A stretch of DNA of 64,000 bases from Takakia lepidozioides. Lineage: Eukaryota > Streptophyta > Takakiopsida > Takakiales > Takakiaceae. The first letter of the stretch is position 1; each line of letters starts with the position of its first letter. A program made the translations under genes and the position numbers. This document shows positions 24,753-37,010 of this stretch, piece by piece. The DNA is taken from contig CM060732.1 of NCBI GenBank assembly GCA_030704615.1, positions 28,811,053 through 28,875,052 on the forward strand, read 5' to 3'. Under the pieces are notes generated by a model. The model had not been told where the DNA came from and made no database searches. It was given only the letters and a program-made list of their open reading frames with translations.

Positions 24753-25606
24753 GAGCTTGGCTTGCGGTCCACATACAATGGTACGCCCATCTTTTCGGAT
24801 AGTAGAACTGTACTGCTGCCAGTACCTCAGACTCTGGCCACAGAAAGGTCCGACATATGTCTTGCCTACCAGTAACCTGTTTTGCTCGAACTAAGATATT
24901 ACTATATCGTTCACTTGTTTCCACGTGCATGTATTTTTGTATGTTGGAGGGTTCATGTTTTTCTGCTTTCCGAAAACTTGCTTTCCTCATTCGACCTCCG
25001 ACAAGGAAATGCGGCGCCGAATTTCCAAGTATCGTCGTAGGTACCCCCAGAGGCGGCCTTCGCCAACACCAAACCGCTCCGAAATTTCGCCACGTGCGAA
25101 CCCTAATGCGGCACCCTATTTCCCAGTTCAGTTGCAAAACCTTTTCCCGCCGAATACCCGAAGAAGACAGAATTGTGAAGTACTGCAGACTGTATTGGTG
25201 CAGACTCCATTGGTTCAATCGCGGCAAAAAGGGTCAGCTTCATTCCAATGTTAAGGCATGTAAAACCGCGGAATACTCTATACAGGCCAGTATGCGACGT
25301 CCTTTTGCAGTGGTATACTGGATTTCCCGTTGCACGGTCACTTATTTCCATGAGCGGATCTAAAAACCATGAGCGGACTTGTTACTGACGACATATCTTC
25401 GCCGCATTACATGATCTGGAACGTCCAAAAACGGCAAGGTCAAATAAAAAACTATTATTTTAATACTTGTTTAATCTGCCGCATTTCCAAATTTGGAGGA
25501 GTCCGCTCATGAAATCCGCGTATCTTAGACTTCGGCTCACCGCTCATGCGGCTCATGCGGCTCATGGCTCATGGCTCATGGTTCTGCTCATGAAATAGTA
25601 AACCTC
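24753..25606. repeat. Giant MULE right terminal region, copy 1
   Basis: Non-coding end shared by copies 1, 2 and 3. It contains two decayed palindrome units (about 25005 and 25105), a segment bounded by CCATGAGCGGA and TCCGCTCATG (25366-25511, inverted in copy 2) and the CATGAGC-rich terminal inverted repeat up to 25606. A minus-strand open frame at 24718-25227 is discussed under findings. Confidence 0.7.
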
Positions 25607-27507
25607 GTACCCTGAGATTCACACAAAAAGTACATTTCGCTGGATTCAGGCCCAGACCACTCTCATCCTGAATCTGCCAAGCACAACTCCAATTTGGTAA
25701 AGTGCTCCAATCTTAGAGCTATAACACACTTGAACATCCAAGAACACTGCATGTGAAATCCTCAAGGTACTCTGATGAAATATTCATGATAACTCTTGAA
25801 AGTGCTGTGGCATGACAAAGTCCAAAAGGCCAGACTTGGTATGCATAAAGCACCCCAGTCTGTGATGAAAGCTGTGTTTCCCTTGATATTCCGTGAAACC
25901 TGTACTTGATATAACCACGGAAGCCACATGAATGAAACATCTTCATGGCATGCCATAGTGTCCCATACTGGCTCTGGAAGGTGAGGAAAAATGATCCATT
26001 CCCTCGTAACAAGCATCAGCTTCTGTAGTTAACACAAAAATTTTAGTTCTGCCATTTTATCGGGGAATATCCAATGGGGTGACAACCAAGTGGTGTAAAC
26101 TCTACGGGGTATAATTAGCTCAGCCAACTTTTTGCTCCTTTCTCCACTTTCTGCCATAGTGGGATTGCATCATGTATCTAGCCTGTTTAAATGGTTATTG
26201 ATCCTGGTTCCATTTCAATCTTATGTGACAAATCTCAGTGTATCCCATTCAGATCCTATAGCCCCAAGGCACTACATCTCTGTATTTAAGAACAGACTCT
26301 TTGCTCCTCAACGATTCTGGCTCTAGATCCGCCCCTCCTACCTTCACCATCCTTGGTTCTCCTTCCTTTCCGCATAAAAATGTGGTGGGTAACTATTTAT
26401 TTCCTCCTCAATTGGGGGTGTTGTCACTTGCACCACAGTAGATACTTTTTAAACAACTCGGGCCTTCTCAATTGCATCTCGGCACCTGTTCCCACTCTGG
26501 TGTGCAGCGAACAAAGTAGCTTCCTGTTTCCTCATCCAGTCCTTCTTCAAATCATACTCTCTGACCCCTCTTGTCTTCTTTTAGCAGATATTACACTCAG
26601 ATTTCTTAGTGGTGATTTTGTATCTTGTTCTACAATAAGGAAGAGCTTCCAGCCTTCATTCATCTTAACCACAGTTACTGTGATCTTAAAGAGCATCTCT
26701 TGAATCTGATTTTAACTCCTCTGATCAATCCCAATGTTTGTACACTCCTTTGGTCTAGTACCATGGTTACTATAAATTGGGGCTGGTTTCATGTTGTTTT
26801 GACCAAGGCTTCTGCTCACTGTCTATCATGTATTCACACCAGAGCCTTCCATCTATCAGACATCTGGCCAGCTCTGTGCTTCCAATCTCACTAGATAACT
26901 GCATAGAATCATCAAAATCCATGATTGTTTTTCGCCCGTCTGGCCTCACATTATAACTGTCACATTGTTGTTCAAGTCTGTGTTCTCTGTCAATGGGCAA
27001 TCCGTTGATTGCTTGATACAGCCTGGTCTACAATTAAGGTTCCACAGCTAATAGCTGCTCAATGGTAATTTCCACTTTGACTGCTTATCACTTCAGCAAT
27101 GTTCCCTTCCTTTCCCTGCACTTCTGCGGCTCCCTCTTTCTTCTTCCTCACTGACTTCTCTTCTCCTTCAGAGTCTGAGGAGTCCTACCATGGGAATATC
27201 AGTACTCCTTCTGCATTTCCCTATGGTATCCAGCCAATTCCTGTTCAGTTCCTCTCATCTCTCTCAGCCATCATCTTCAGCCATCACTGCCATCTTCATT
27301 ATAATCACTTCATCTTCCACTGGAGGTTACTAATTGGCTCTGCGTCTTGTTACTATCATTGTACTCATTCCGGTCCAGTACATGGGGGCTGCTATTTCAT
27401 GAGCCATGAGCCATGAGCGGTCAGGAGCCATGAGCCCATGAGCATCTTCCACTGGAGGTACTAATTGGCTCTGCTTCTTGTTACTATCATTGTACTCACT
27501 TCCGGTA
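25607..27507 (-). pseudogene. Gypsy-A: RT palm and upstream pol, decayed
   Basis: Minus strand 26012-25719 reads GYIKYRFHGISRETQ...YQVWPFGL...EYLEDFTCSVLG, a degenerate reverse-transcriptase palm. The last flank codons (GLNPAKCTFC) lead directly into the RT portion at 10183 once giant MULE copy 1 is removed. Upstream (26.1-27.4 kb) short minus-strand frames remain, but no clear protease motif survives. The stretch links gag (50.4-52.9 kb) with RT. Confidence 0.75.
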
Positions 27508-27514
27508 CAATACA
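27311..27514 (+). repeat. Tandem duplication of Gypsy-A flank plus giant MULE terminus
   Basis: Bases 27311-27383 (CATCTTCCACTGGAGG through CCGGTCCAGTACAT) are repeated as 27443-27514. Between them, 27384-27442 is a second, 59-bp copy of the MULE left terminus (GGGGGCTGCTATTTCATGAGC...). The true element starts at 27515. Confidence 0.7.
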
Positions 27515-27976
27515 GGGGGCTGCTATTTCATGAGCCATGAGCCATGAGCGGCATGAGCCATGAGCAGAGTCGTAAGTGTGGAAAAAAAACATGAGCAGCA
27601 CTATTTTCCGGAAATGAGTGTCCGCGGGAATAGGGTTAGGGGGTGCCACGGTCATAGGGGAGAAGGACCTCCCGATGAAGGAGGTTCGACAATGTTATTT
27701 AGAATAATATATTGAAAGGCAATGTTTCGCATGGAAGGGTGGTACTGCTCTGTACAATGGGGGCCCATTTCAGCCTACCAGCCACTTGCAAAATCACCCA
27801 CACTCCCAATCCCAAACGAATGAGCAATGACGCATTCTCGGAACGATGGACACAGAATAGAATAAAAAGAGGGCAGCAATGCAGGTTTTATTGATCCACA
27901 TGAATTGCATTTGAAGCACGTCTACTGTGCTGATTGTGCAATCAAAATCTTTAGCCCTGTGCCTACTGAATACAAG

Positions 27977-28800
27977 TCACGTTGTCAATGGGACTTCGAC
28001 TGCTCTCAGAACTAGCTCATGAGTCATGGGGCTCCTCCAAGTAAAGTCGATTGCAGCCGTTGTACCGCCCCTAGTGATGTTCACCACAATGTCCTGCCCT
28101 TCAATCATACCACCATCGAATATGGAAATCTTCACGTTTTCGTCGTCCACACCAATGCGAATGTCCCCATACAATGGAGAAGAGGAGCGCACTCCTTCAG
28201 GAGAATAGGTCTCTCCGATGGAGTCCACCCACGTCCAGTCAGATTCCACCGCAACAGCACAGCCCCCTTCTTCTGCATGGGTGACCGTCGTAGCTGGGAA
28301 ATCGGAAGCGAGTGCGCAGGAGCCACGGACTCCTCAGACCAAGATCGTCACCCCGCTCGAAGCGTAGTGGCCTAGGATATACTCAAAAGCCACCAATTTT
28401 CCACAATCGAACCAGTATCTTCTCTATAATCTGTGTACCAGATAACAATGTCTCCCGATGTGGCCGAATACATTGCATAATCGATGCCTCCAAATGGGCA
28501 GTCGTCCTGGTTCCGGAAGCACGGCATCCTCGCAAAGGAGGACCTGAGGACGACTTGGATGCCGATGACAATGACCTTGCGGACAGCTACGAAGCCCTTA
28601 GATTTTGGAAATGATGCGAAGCGGAAGAGCAATCCGGCCTCCAATAATGGAGCATCTGGGTCCCACGTACCCACCGACGGAGGTGGAACGTGTTCATCAC
28701 GCCAGCGGTGGATGAACCCACACATCTTTCTCATCAACAAGTTATAGTTTGAGATCTGCCACCGAAGTCCATCCCCCCGGATGGAAATTCGGCGCCGCAT
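27977..28800 (-). pseudogene. Unknown gene U1, copy 2
   Basis: Copy of the minus-strand paralogue at 10647-11762. The frame 28249-27977 contains YGDIRIGVDDE, DGGMIEGQDIVV and the EVPLTT end; 28800-28372 contains MPCFRNQDDCPFGG and DYAMYSATSGDIVIW. In this copy the YGDIR segment is in frame and aligns with YGDIR of U2, strengthening the paralogy. A frame break at about 28310-28380 separates the halves. Confidence 0.55.
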
Positions 28801-29082
28801 TTACATCGAAGAGGGGATGGACTTCGTCGTGTCCAGTGGCTATCGGCCCACCTGGCAGTGACTGCCCATAGTTTGCATGGCAGGGTAGGAAACTGAAACG
28901 GCTACATTCATGCAGCAGCCAATCTTCATCGGTCCAGGATCCTGTAAGGGGGAAATTTAAATGTGCCCTGGAGTGTTTGTGAGGAATTGCAGCGTTAGCT
29001 TGAACATTTTCCAGCCACCGCGCTGCTCCTCCTCCATCCGGGAGCTGCTGTCATTGAGCGTACTCCGCTACTCTTTTTCAAG

Positions 29083-29662
29083 GATGTCGTGCCGCCGAAA
29101 TCCAGCCGACTGCCCTTATCATGGCCACGATTATGCTATGTTCAAACCAGAATCAGGAGACATCATTGTCTGGCTCTCTGTTTTCACAGACGCTGCTGGA
29201 ATCAAGCAAGAGTCTTTGCGCGCAATGGAGTATCTGGAGGGCTATTACCGCTTTGAGCAAGGTGAGGGCGAGGGTCAATGCGGTCCGTGGGTCCTGAAAA
29301 TTGTTGACCTTGATATACCAAGCTGGAAAGGGATGTCGGACAGATCACGCACGGCCTCGCTTTGGCGCTGGAACTACTGCCAGTGGACCAGGGAGGACGG
29401 CACCGGGGAAAACTATATACGTGCAGATCACTCCGCTCTTCCAGTGTATGGAGACATTCGGCTGAGTTGCGAAGACGATTCGCACGGGCACATGAGGCCC
29501 ACAGTGACCTTGTCAATGTATGATGGTGGTATCATTGATGGACATGACATTGTCGTCGGCTCCAGCAAGGGTAGCAGAACGACCAAATTGCAGTTTACCT
29601 CGAGGTGCCGCAACAGTAATGAGCTTGTTTTGAGGGGTATCGAAGTTCCGTCGACTTGGTGA
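29083..29662 (+). CDS. Unknown gene U2, intact copy
   Basis: 193-codon open frame from the ATG in CAAGGATGTCGTGC to the stop at 29662. The same frame is open upstream to 28961, overlapping the U1 5' region. Visible features: MSCRRNPADCPYHGHDYAMF at the start, a W/Y-rich middle (SLWRWNYCQW), PVYGDIRLSCEDD, YDGGIIDGHDIVV and a short EVPSTW end. No transmembrane segment, nuclear localisation signal or catalytic motif is evident. The U1 paralogue next to it is transcribed away from it. It is followed by AATAAA at 29732. Its role in transposition or as cargo is unknown. Confidence 0.65.
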
Positions 29663-29919
29663 AGCCCATGTAGAAGGAGGAAGGGCTTAGTTTTGTCTGC
29701 AGTTGGTAAATGTGAGACATCGTGTCCGATCAATAAACCCATCGTACCTCACTTCTGTGTGATTGTGTTTCATTCTGTTGAATAACTGTCGGAATTGGCC
29801 CACTGTTTACAATTTGATGTCTCATTTCTACAATTTGTCTGTCCGGATGAATATACCAGAGTAACCGGTATGAGAGTCATGTGTCAAGAATATACCAGAG
29901 TAACGCCATGTCAGACATT

Positions 29920-30625
29920 GAAATGCGGCACCGCATTTCCATGTCGGACATTGGAATGCGGTGCATCATTTCCGTCCAGGTACACGAAATACCAACACGG
30001 GTCTATAAATTGGACAGACAACGAGGTTGGCATTGCAAATGCGGCGATGCATTTCCAGCTTGGCAATGGAAACTTCTTTTTGGACAAGGGAATGCGGTGC
30101 CGCATTTCCGTCCAACACTTCGGAAAGTGTGACATTTCCGACCAGCGCATGGAATGCGTTACCGCATTTCCGTGAGAGGGTCTGCAAATGGACAAATTGC
30201 GATGTCCGTTCTGGAAATGCGGCGCCGCATTTCCATGTCCGTCATCGACTTTTTTTTGACAATGGAATGCGGTGCCAATTTTTGCTGATGGGCCTGCAGT
30301 TCGAACAACGACCATCCCCAATATGGAAATGCGGCACCGCATTTCCAATTCCGCCATTTCGACCTCCTTGTTCGACCTCCTTGTTCGACCTCTGTAAGTG
30401 TGGTGGCATTCATGAAATGAGCGGGAGAGGCCAAAACTGGCGTGTGGACAAAGGAAATTTTGGAAATGCGGCACCGCATTTCCAATCGGCCGATTGCTTT
30501 TTACTATGCCAACATTGAAATGGAAAATTTAGTCCCTCCCCTGTTTTGGAAATGCGGTGCCGCATTTCCAAAAGAGGTTTTTAGAGTTGCCAAAATTTTG
30601 GAAATGCGGTGCCCCATTTCTGATT
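29920..30625. repeat. Palindrome cluster P1, copy 2
   Basis: Same palindromes and spacers as 12600-13345, about 11-12 units. Some differ from copy 1 by restored or lost arms: 29923-29942 is complete here while the copy 1 counterpart near 12610 is rearranged. Confidence 0.9.
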
Positions 30626-30756
30626 TTGGAGCGTCGTGGTTTGGGCAATTGTGTGGCTGGAATGCACACTGGAGAGGGGTCACGAATGTCGGGGAGAATT
30701 TCCTTTATATACTCTGGAAGAGAATTTACATTTACAGAGACTTCATTAAAATTCTA

Positions 30757-32305
30757 TTAATCTTGAAAATCATCCTCATCCTGTTCTAGACTGTCCTGCT
30801 CCGCCTCCACCCCCTCATTGCCTTTCTCATCTCCAGCGGACTGCTCGTTGGCTAGGCTTTCGAAAATCCCATCTTCCCCTTGCGGAACTGTCCATCTCAC
30901 CTCCGTTGGGTCGTCTTCCTCCCTGTCTGCGTCGCTCTCATCCGCTGAATCACATATGTACTTTCGTACCCGTCTACCTGTCTGAGCTGCTGCCAACTCT
31001 TTCCTTATCCTTCTGTCCTCCCTAGCCCTCTCCAAAATCTGCTCTACTTTACTGGGATTCTCACTTCTTCTAATCGCTGTATTTGCGAGTTTAGCTGCAT
31101 AACTAGGAAGGGAGTAGTCCCTCACCGGGCTCGTCATGAAGTCGGCCCTCGCAAAGAACGGTACATTCTTCCTGGCAGGAAGTGTAGGCCCTACATGTTT
31201 CGACCCGGACCCTGCAATCCTGCACATGACAATCATCAACGAGACTAATGAGAACCACAGTCCGGAAATTTGTTTGACAAAAATGACCCAGAAGGCTTTG
31301 CAAACTTACAATGTTTGCACTCACTCGTATTCCGGGTTCTCCTTCGCATCAATGTCCACTGTGTCTTCCTCGGACTCCGACGAATCCGAGGAGAATTCCG
31401 CTCTATTGGGAGCATTAACATTCCGTTGCAGCCCTTCCAGATGGGATCCCCACACGGATGAATCCTCCTCGTAGGCAAAGAGGTGCCGGTCGGAAAACCG
31501 CCCAGCCCACATTGAGGCACCTGTTACAATGCCATCCACACATTACAACATGGCGCTTCAGATGTTTCGAACTACATCCTAACGAGAATTTGCAGAACAG
31601 CATAGATCAAGATTCTGCATACCTGTCCCACAGATGAGGTCGAGCACTGTGCCCTCCACGTCTGTGCATGTCTCCATAATTGTCTGAATGAAGGCAGGGC
31701 TCTGAGTCCGTGAGTACCGCAGGGGTTCCGTTGAAGTGAGGCTATGAGGGAGAAGTTCCTTCGGAACATTGTTGAACAGAACGTCGTAATCGAGGGGGTC
31801 GCAGTTCGGGTCAACCTTTCCTCCCTCCTTCCGGAAAGCAAAGGTGGAGTTCTCCTTCACAAAGCAGTATGCATCGAATTGCTTCGTCTGCATACACAGG
31901 GGGGAACGATTAGAAACCAAATGCGGCACCGCATTTGAAAACACCCAAGCAAACAAATGGACGAGTGCCAGTGTCGTAATCACCTTCTTCCCTTCCGACC
32001 GAAGGCCCAGTGTGTTGATGCACGTCCACTTCTTTTTCAGAATCGGGACGGCGCTCTTGCGGGTCCACTTCGCAATTCTTGTCTGAGTGTTTTTTTCTCT
32101 GCTTGCCAGGACAACCACACAACCTCTGTCGTCCAACACCATGCGGGCAAGCCCGAATCCTTTCTTCCAAAAGTCCTCTGAGTACCTGTTCCAAGATGGC
32201 AAAGCTTGCAGTCCTTCCACAGGCTCTCCGTCCGGAATATCCAAGATGATCATATCGCAAGACCACTCGGTGGCATTTCCGCCCCTCCTACAATCCTTGT
32301 CTGCA
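30757..32305 (-). pseudogene. ParB/methyltransferase gene, 3' half only (copy 2)
   Basis: Retains the methyltransferase core (WSCDMIILDIPDGEP near 32245, TVLDLICGTG near 31630, then ASMWAGRFSD after an intron) and the acidic last exon ending at 30757. The acidic exon is complete here, including SLPSYAAKLANTAIRRSENP, which is frameshifted in copy 1. Everything upstream, including the ParB-like exons and the linker, is missing because of the deletion joined at about 32305. What remains therefore cannot encode the ParB part. Confidence 0.7.
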
Positions 32306-32324
32306 CACACCCGTTGTTCAAAAT

Positions 32325-33515
32325 TTTCAGTCAGAACGGAAATGCGGTAGCGCATTTCCGTTCTGTAGAGTATTAAGGTCTGACCCTGGCGGAAATGCGG
32401 TGCCGCATTTTCGTTCCACAGCTCCATGCCTCACATACAAAACGGAAATGCGGCGCCGCATTTCCGTTTTGGAATGTCGGAAGGTGCGACTCCGACGGAA
32501 ATGCGGTACCGCATTTCAGTTCCGATGTTTCACGATTTTTCATCAGAACGGAAATGCGGTGCCGCATTTGTGTTCTGGAATGTTGGGACGTGCGACTCGG
32601 ATGGAAATGCGCTGCCGCATTTCAGTTCCGATGGTTCACGATTTTCAGTCAGAACGGAAATGCGGTACCGCATTTCCGTTCTGGATAGTATGAATGTCTC
32701 AAGCGGTCGGAATTGCACTCGGCTCCATGCATCAGATACAAAATGGAAATGCGGCGCCGCATTTCCGTTCTGGAATGTCGGAAAGTGCGACTCGGACGGA
32801 AATGCAGTGCCGCATTTCTATTCCCGTTGTTCATAATTCTCAATCAGAACGGAAATGCGGTACCGCATTTCCGTTCCACCTTCACATACCGTGCTTGCTG
32901 GATGGAAATGCGTTATTGCATTTCCGTTCTGGAGAGTGTTAAGGTCTCACACGGGCGGAAATGCGGTGCCGCATTTCCGTTCTGGAATGTCGGAAAGTGC
33001 GACTCGTACGGAAATGCGGTGCCGCATTTCTGTTCCTTTTGTTCATGATTCTCAATCAGAACGGAAATGCGGTACCGCATTTCCGTTCCACCTTCACATA
33101 CCGTGCTTGCTGGATGGAAATGCGTTACCGCATTTCCGTTCTGGAGAGTGTTAAGGTCTCACCCGGGCGGAAATGCGGTGCCGCATTTCCGTTCTGGAAT
33201 GTCGGAAAGTGCGACTTGGACGGAAATGCGGTGCCGCATTTCAGTTCCCTTTGTTCATGATTCTCAATCAGAACGGAAATGCGGTACCGCATTTCCATTC
33301 CACCTTCACATACCGTGCTTGCTGGATGGAAATGCGTTACCGCATTTCCGTACCACCTTCACATACCGTGCTTGCTGGATGGAAATGCGTTACCGCATTT
33401 CCGTTCTGGAGAGTATAAAGGTTTCCCCCGGACGGAAACTCGGTGCTGCATTTCCGTCGCTCTGGTGCATGACCAAGATGCAATACGGAAATGCGGTGCC
33501 ATATTTCCGTCCACC
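32325..33515. repeat. Palindrome array P2, copy 2 (about 22 units)
   Basis: Continuation of the same array as 19670-20820 but with a different number of higher-order units: the block around 32855-33355 contains several near-identical repeats of about 212 bp (CCTTCACATACCGTGCTTG, then TTCTGGAGAGTGTTAAGG, then GGAATGTCGGAAAGTGCGAC). This expansion is absent from copy 1 and shows unequal exchange or replication slippage within the array. Confidence 0.9.
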
Positions 33516-33911
33516 AGCAATCGAAAGAATCACTCGGGACGGGAAATCTGGAACCTGAATGGGTTGCATTGTTCCGAAACAACACAATTGCGGCCAGTCT
33601 TGATTAGCACAACTTGGTTGTCTGACCGTTTTAACTAACAGTACTGGCACTTGTCAGTGCGAACGTTCCTGTCTGCACCGAGAATACTGCTGGATCACCC
33701 TTAGGAGAAACTGTCAGGAGATGTTATTTCGTCGCCGAATCGGCCATCATTGTCATACTTACTGGCTATGGAATCACACCTCCCACCTTCATGCATGTAG
33801 CTTGAAACAATACTTCCACTTCAATGTGCGACTTCCAATCGTCGATGGACTCCGCATGGTGCCTGTGAGCCTTGGTCTGTCGCTATACTGAACCTCGCAC
33901 TTGCCAACTTC

Positions 33912-36900
33912 GTGCGGTGTTCGATGGCTCCGAATTCCTACGCTATAGTTTGCTGTCCTCCGCAACTTGGGAGAGCCTGGATCGCAAACGAGGGAGGACT
34001 TTGCAGAGTGACTGAAACTTACCTTTGTTCCAAATTCAAGCTCAAACCGGGCACAATTTATTTGGAAGAAGAAAGGAATGATGTTCTTGGACAGGTTGAC
34101 GAGACCATTGTCGTGCTAGGTAACGACGGAGGTTGCGGAATCGAATGGCACGTACCCCCATCAGACACCATCCTGTACCGAGCTGTGGGAATGCCCATTC
34201 CCTTTCCGAATCAGTCGCTGCCCACACCATCCACAAAGGAGTCCGGAAACCGACAGGCGGCCACTGCCAACAGAGAGGTATGCAACAATAATCATTCCCG
34301 ACCTGGACCGTCAAGACCCTCCATAGCTTCTCGTGTGGACGTATTCGACATTTCCGACGAGGAAGATGATTGCATTGAGGTACCCATGTCCTCCACACGG
34401 TCGTTCAAATCCGGCATGGACATCTCTGTAGGTGCTACGGATGTGCCCTCGAGCATAACTCCAACCCGGTCCATTGTGTAGCTCCTACGACAACATCACC
34501 TCGATGGTTCTCGCTCCGAGCTGGCTGCTCTCGACTATGCCAAATTCCCAGTCAGAAAGGTAACGTTTCTGCCTCCCGAAGTCGATGGCAATGTCATCTT
34601 CGAGTTTCCACCTGTCTCTTCGTCAAACAAAGCCTTCGGGATGTTAATAGACATGGATCGAAAGCATGACGGACACCCCTGGTGTGTGACGAAGACCAGT
34701 AGCACGAAAATTGCTGATGGTGTTCGGGTACGATACGTCCTGTGTGCGGGGAAGCTGAGGTGCCTGAATCCCGCCTGCTTCCACTTTCTTTCCAAAGGAG
34801 GGCGGAGAAACGAGACGGATTGGACTGGCACAATGCATCATCCATTCATTGTCTCCAGCCAAGCTCTTGCGGGTTCTTTCAAGTGTGCACATTGCAAAGA
34901 ACCACCAACGTGCATGTCCATGTGCAGAGCAAAGCAATATTACGTAATCCATTTCCTCCCGGACTTGACTAGAGCTTGCATACACGTTGGGGTCCACTGC
35001 CACCCCTTGGCGAGAGGCAACATGCGTGAGGCTGTGCAGGAAGCACACGACATCATAAAAGAGGAGGTGAAATTGAGCCCTAGAGCCAGACCAAAGCAGA
35101 TTCAGCTGAAGGCAGCCCACAAGATTGCTCTTGGCAAAATCATGTCTGAAGATGGTTCCGACCGAGAGCCCTTGACAGAAGACGAGATGCGTGACCTCTT
35201 GGAGTCCGTCTCGCACGTTTGTAGTCCGAATGTGCGGAATCGCATCGTATCTTGCAAGCAGGAGTTCGGCAGGGGGTCGGACATGTACTCAATCCTGGAG
35301 GTGAAACGAATGACTGGATATGACTACATCCAAGGTAGCAGGTTTCCAGGGCAAGGCAGCGAATCCGATCGTTGTTACATTTTCAAAATGTCGACGTGTG
35401 GGCCTGGGAGTGGAGTCGACTTGGTCACTTGCATGACAACTGGAAACTTGTCGAATGCTTGGGTGATGTTTGATCACATCAAGAGAATTACAAACCATCA
35501 GTGGGTGACTATGGGTGCGCATGTTTATGACTATCACTCCAAGAGGCTCATGACGATTGCAATCTGCGAGATGAAAGGGGAGGACACACAGTCCGAGATG
35601 CATCTGCGGGAGGGCATAAACGAGCAGATGGCAAGGGCGGGATTGCCAGAGCCCAATTTCAGGGGATTCATGGCAGACAACGCTCAGGCCAACTGGGCAG
35701 CGGTGCGGCGTGTGTACGGTGAGGACCCCAATGTTCCAATGGAGGGGAAAGAGAGATCCTGTGGATTCCATTGGATGCAGAGTCTATCCCACTACACTAC
35801 CAAATTTGTTGCTAGCTCATTCCAGGCTGAACACCGTGTCCTTTGTACGGCGTGGAAGGATGCACCCACATTTGATGACGCGGAGGTTAAGTTTGCTATC
35901 ATCGAGGCTTGGTGGAACACGTCAGGTGCAGTGGAGATAACCAATCTGGGAGCATTGCACAGCTAGTTGGGGTGGTGGCATTTTTGGTATCGACAGTTCG
36001 GACAGTACATGCGGGAGGTAGGCTGCTGTCATTTTCGTTCATTTGTCTTTCTGTTACGGACATTTCGATTGGTCCCTCACCATTGTTTGTGTCCTTCTAG
36101 GAGCGGTGCTTGGATTCCGACACTGACATGCCGAACACGAATATGGCAGAATCGGTCCACTCCTCCTGGCGAGCGTCTTCTGCCGCACATCTGGTGGACG
36201 TAGTGACGGCCACAACGGAGGACATCGACAGAGCAATCATGCAGCAAGCCACGTACTACAAGTTCCTGAGCGGCAAACAATGGGGCTTTGGGCCGGACAG
36301 GGAGGAATTGTTGGTACGAACAGCTTCGAGGTCCAAGAATCCACTGAAATGGGCGACAACATTGCGAGAGAAGATCAAAGGGACGCCTCTGCACCGCAGA
36401 GGTGAACACCTAGAGGGGGACGTCCGGACTCGCCCTGTGAGGCGGAGGATTGAAGAGGAACCCGAGTGCGAAGAGGATTCCTGGAGATCCGACAGGAACA
36501 TTCGGACAGCATCTCGAGGTCCCGTCATGTTGCCGCACAATGTGTCTTCCAGCAGTGGAAGCCCAAGAAATTCCAGATCGCCGTCGCCTTCAACCGGGGA
36601 TTTCGTGCTAGAAATTCCCACCGCTCCCTTGCCCCAGATTCCGCCCGCTGTTATGCAGTATGGCCAAGCCATTGTGGAGACGACTGTGTCTGCATCACAG
36701 TGGAGAATTGCTCGCAAAAGCCGTCGTTTCGAGGAAGGTGTTCCGCAATTCGTGTGGATACACGGCAACGTTGTTTAGAGATGATAAGGAGGAATCCAGA
36801 TGGGGTTGTCCCTGCTCCTACTTTTACAGGAAGATTTGTCCATGCAAAGTTTGCGGAGGCGACAACCACCCAGTTCTGGTTCTGCAGGCACGACATTATG

Positions 36901-37010
36901 ACTTGCGTGTATGGAAAGCCCAAGTACGGCATACAAACAATGCCAGAGGCTCCCCCGGTGTGGCCGGTGGAACCAGGCTGCGATCTGAGTCAGGTTGAGG
37001 CCAACGCCCT
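33912..37010 (+). pseudogene. Giant MULE transposase, copy 2, 5' part (best preserved)
   Basis: An N-terminal region (33912-34481) is acidic/serine-rich. The long frame 34641-35966 (open upstream from about 34520) holds paired cysteines (residues 41/46 and 82/85) ending in the HCHP at residues 119-122. That spacing resembles WRKY/GCM1-type zinc fingers known from MULE transposases. A DDE-like core follows: D297 in HVYDYHSKRLM, D346 in FMADNAQANW, then CGFHWMQSL. The first exon appears to end at REV|GTAGGC near 36019 and the next starts after CTTCTAG at 36102 with DSDTDMPNTNMAESVHSSW, whose E may be the third catalytic residue. The gene is disrupted at 37010 by Gypsy-B; the SWIM domain lies at 49072-49591. 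Confidence 0.75.

Larger units (their letters stand above)
10184..25606 (+). mobile_element. Giant MULE copy 1 (about 15.4 kb)
   Basis: Ends are imperfect inverted repeats. The left end reads GGGGGCTG-CTATTTCATGAGC and the right end, inverted, reads GAGGTTTA-CTATTTCATGAGC, both followed by CATGAGC-rich runs. The flanks carry GTACCCCTG (10176) and GTACCCTG (25607), an 8-9 bp duplication of the Gypsy-A RT frame with one indel. Contents in order: a divergent gene pair (10.6-12.4 kb), a palindrome cluster, the ParB-like/methyltransferase gene on the minus strand (18.1-13.5 kb), a palindrome array (19.1-20.8 kb) and the transposase gene (+, to 24.75 kb). Mutator-like assignment rests on transposase architecture and TSD length. 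This is the most complete of four copies. Confidence 0.85.
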
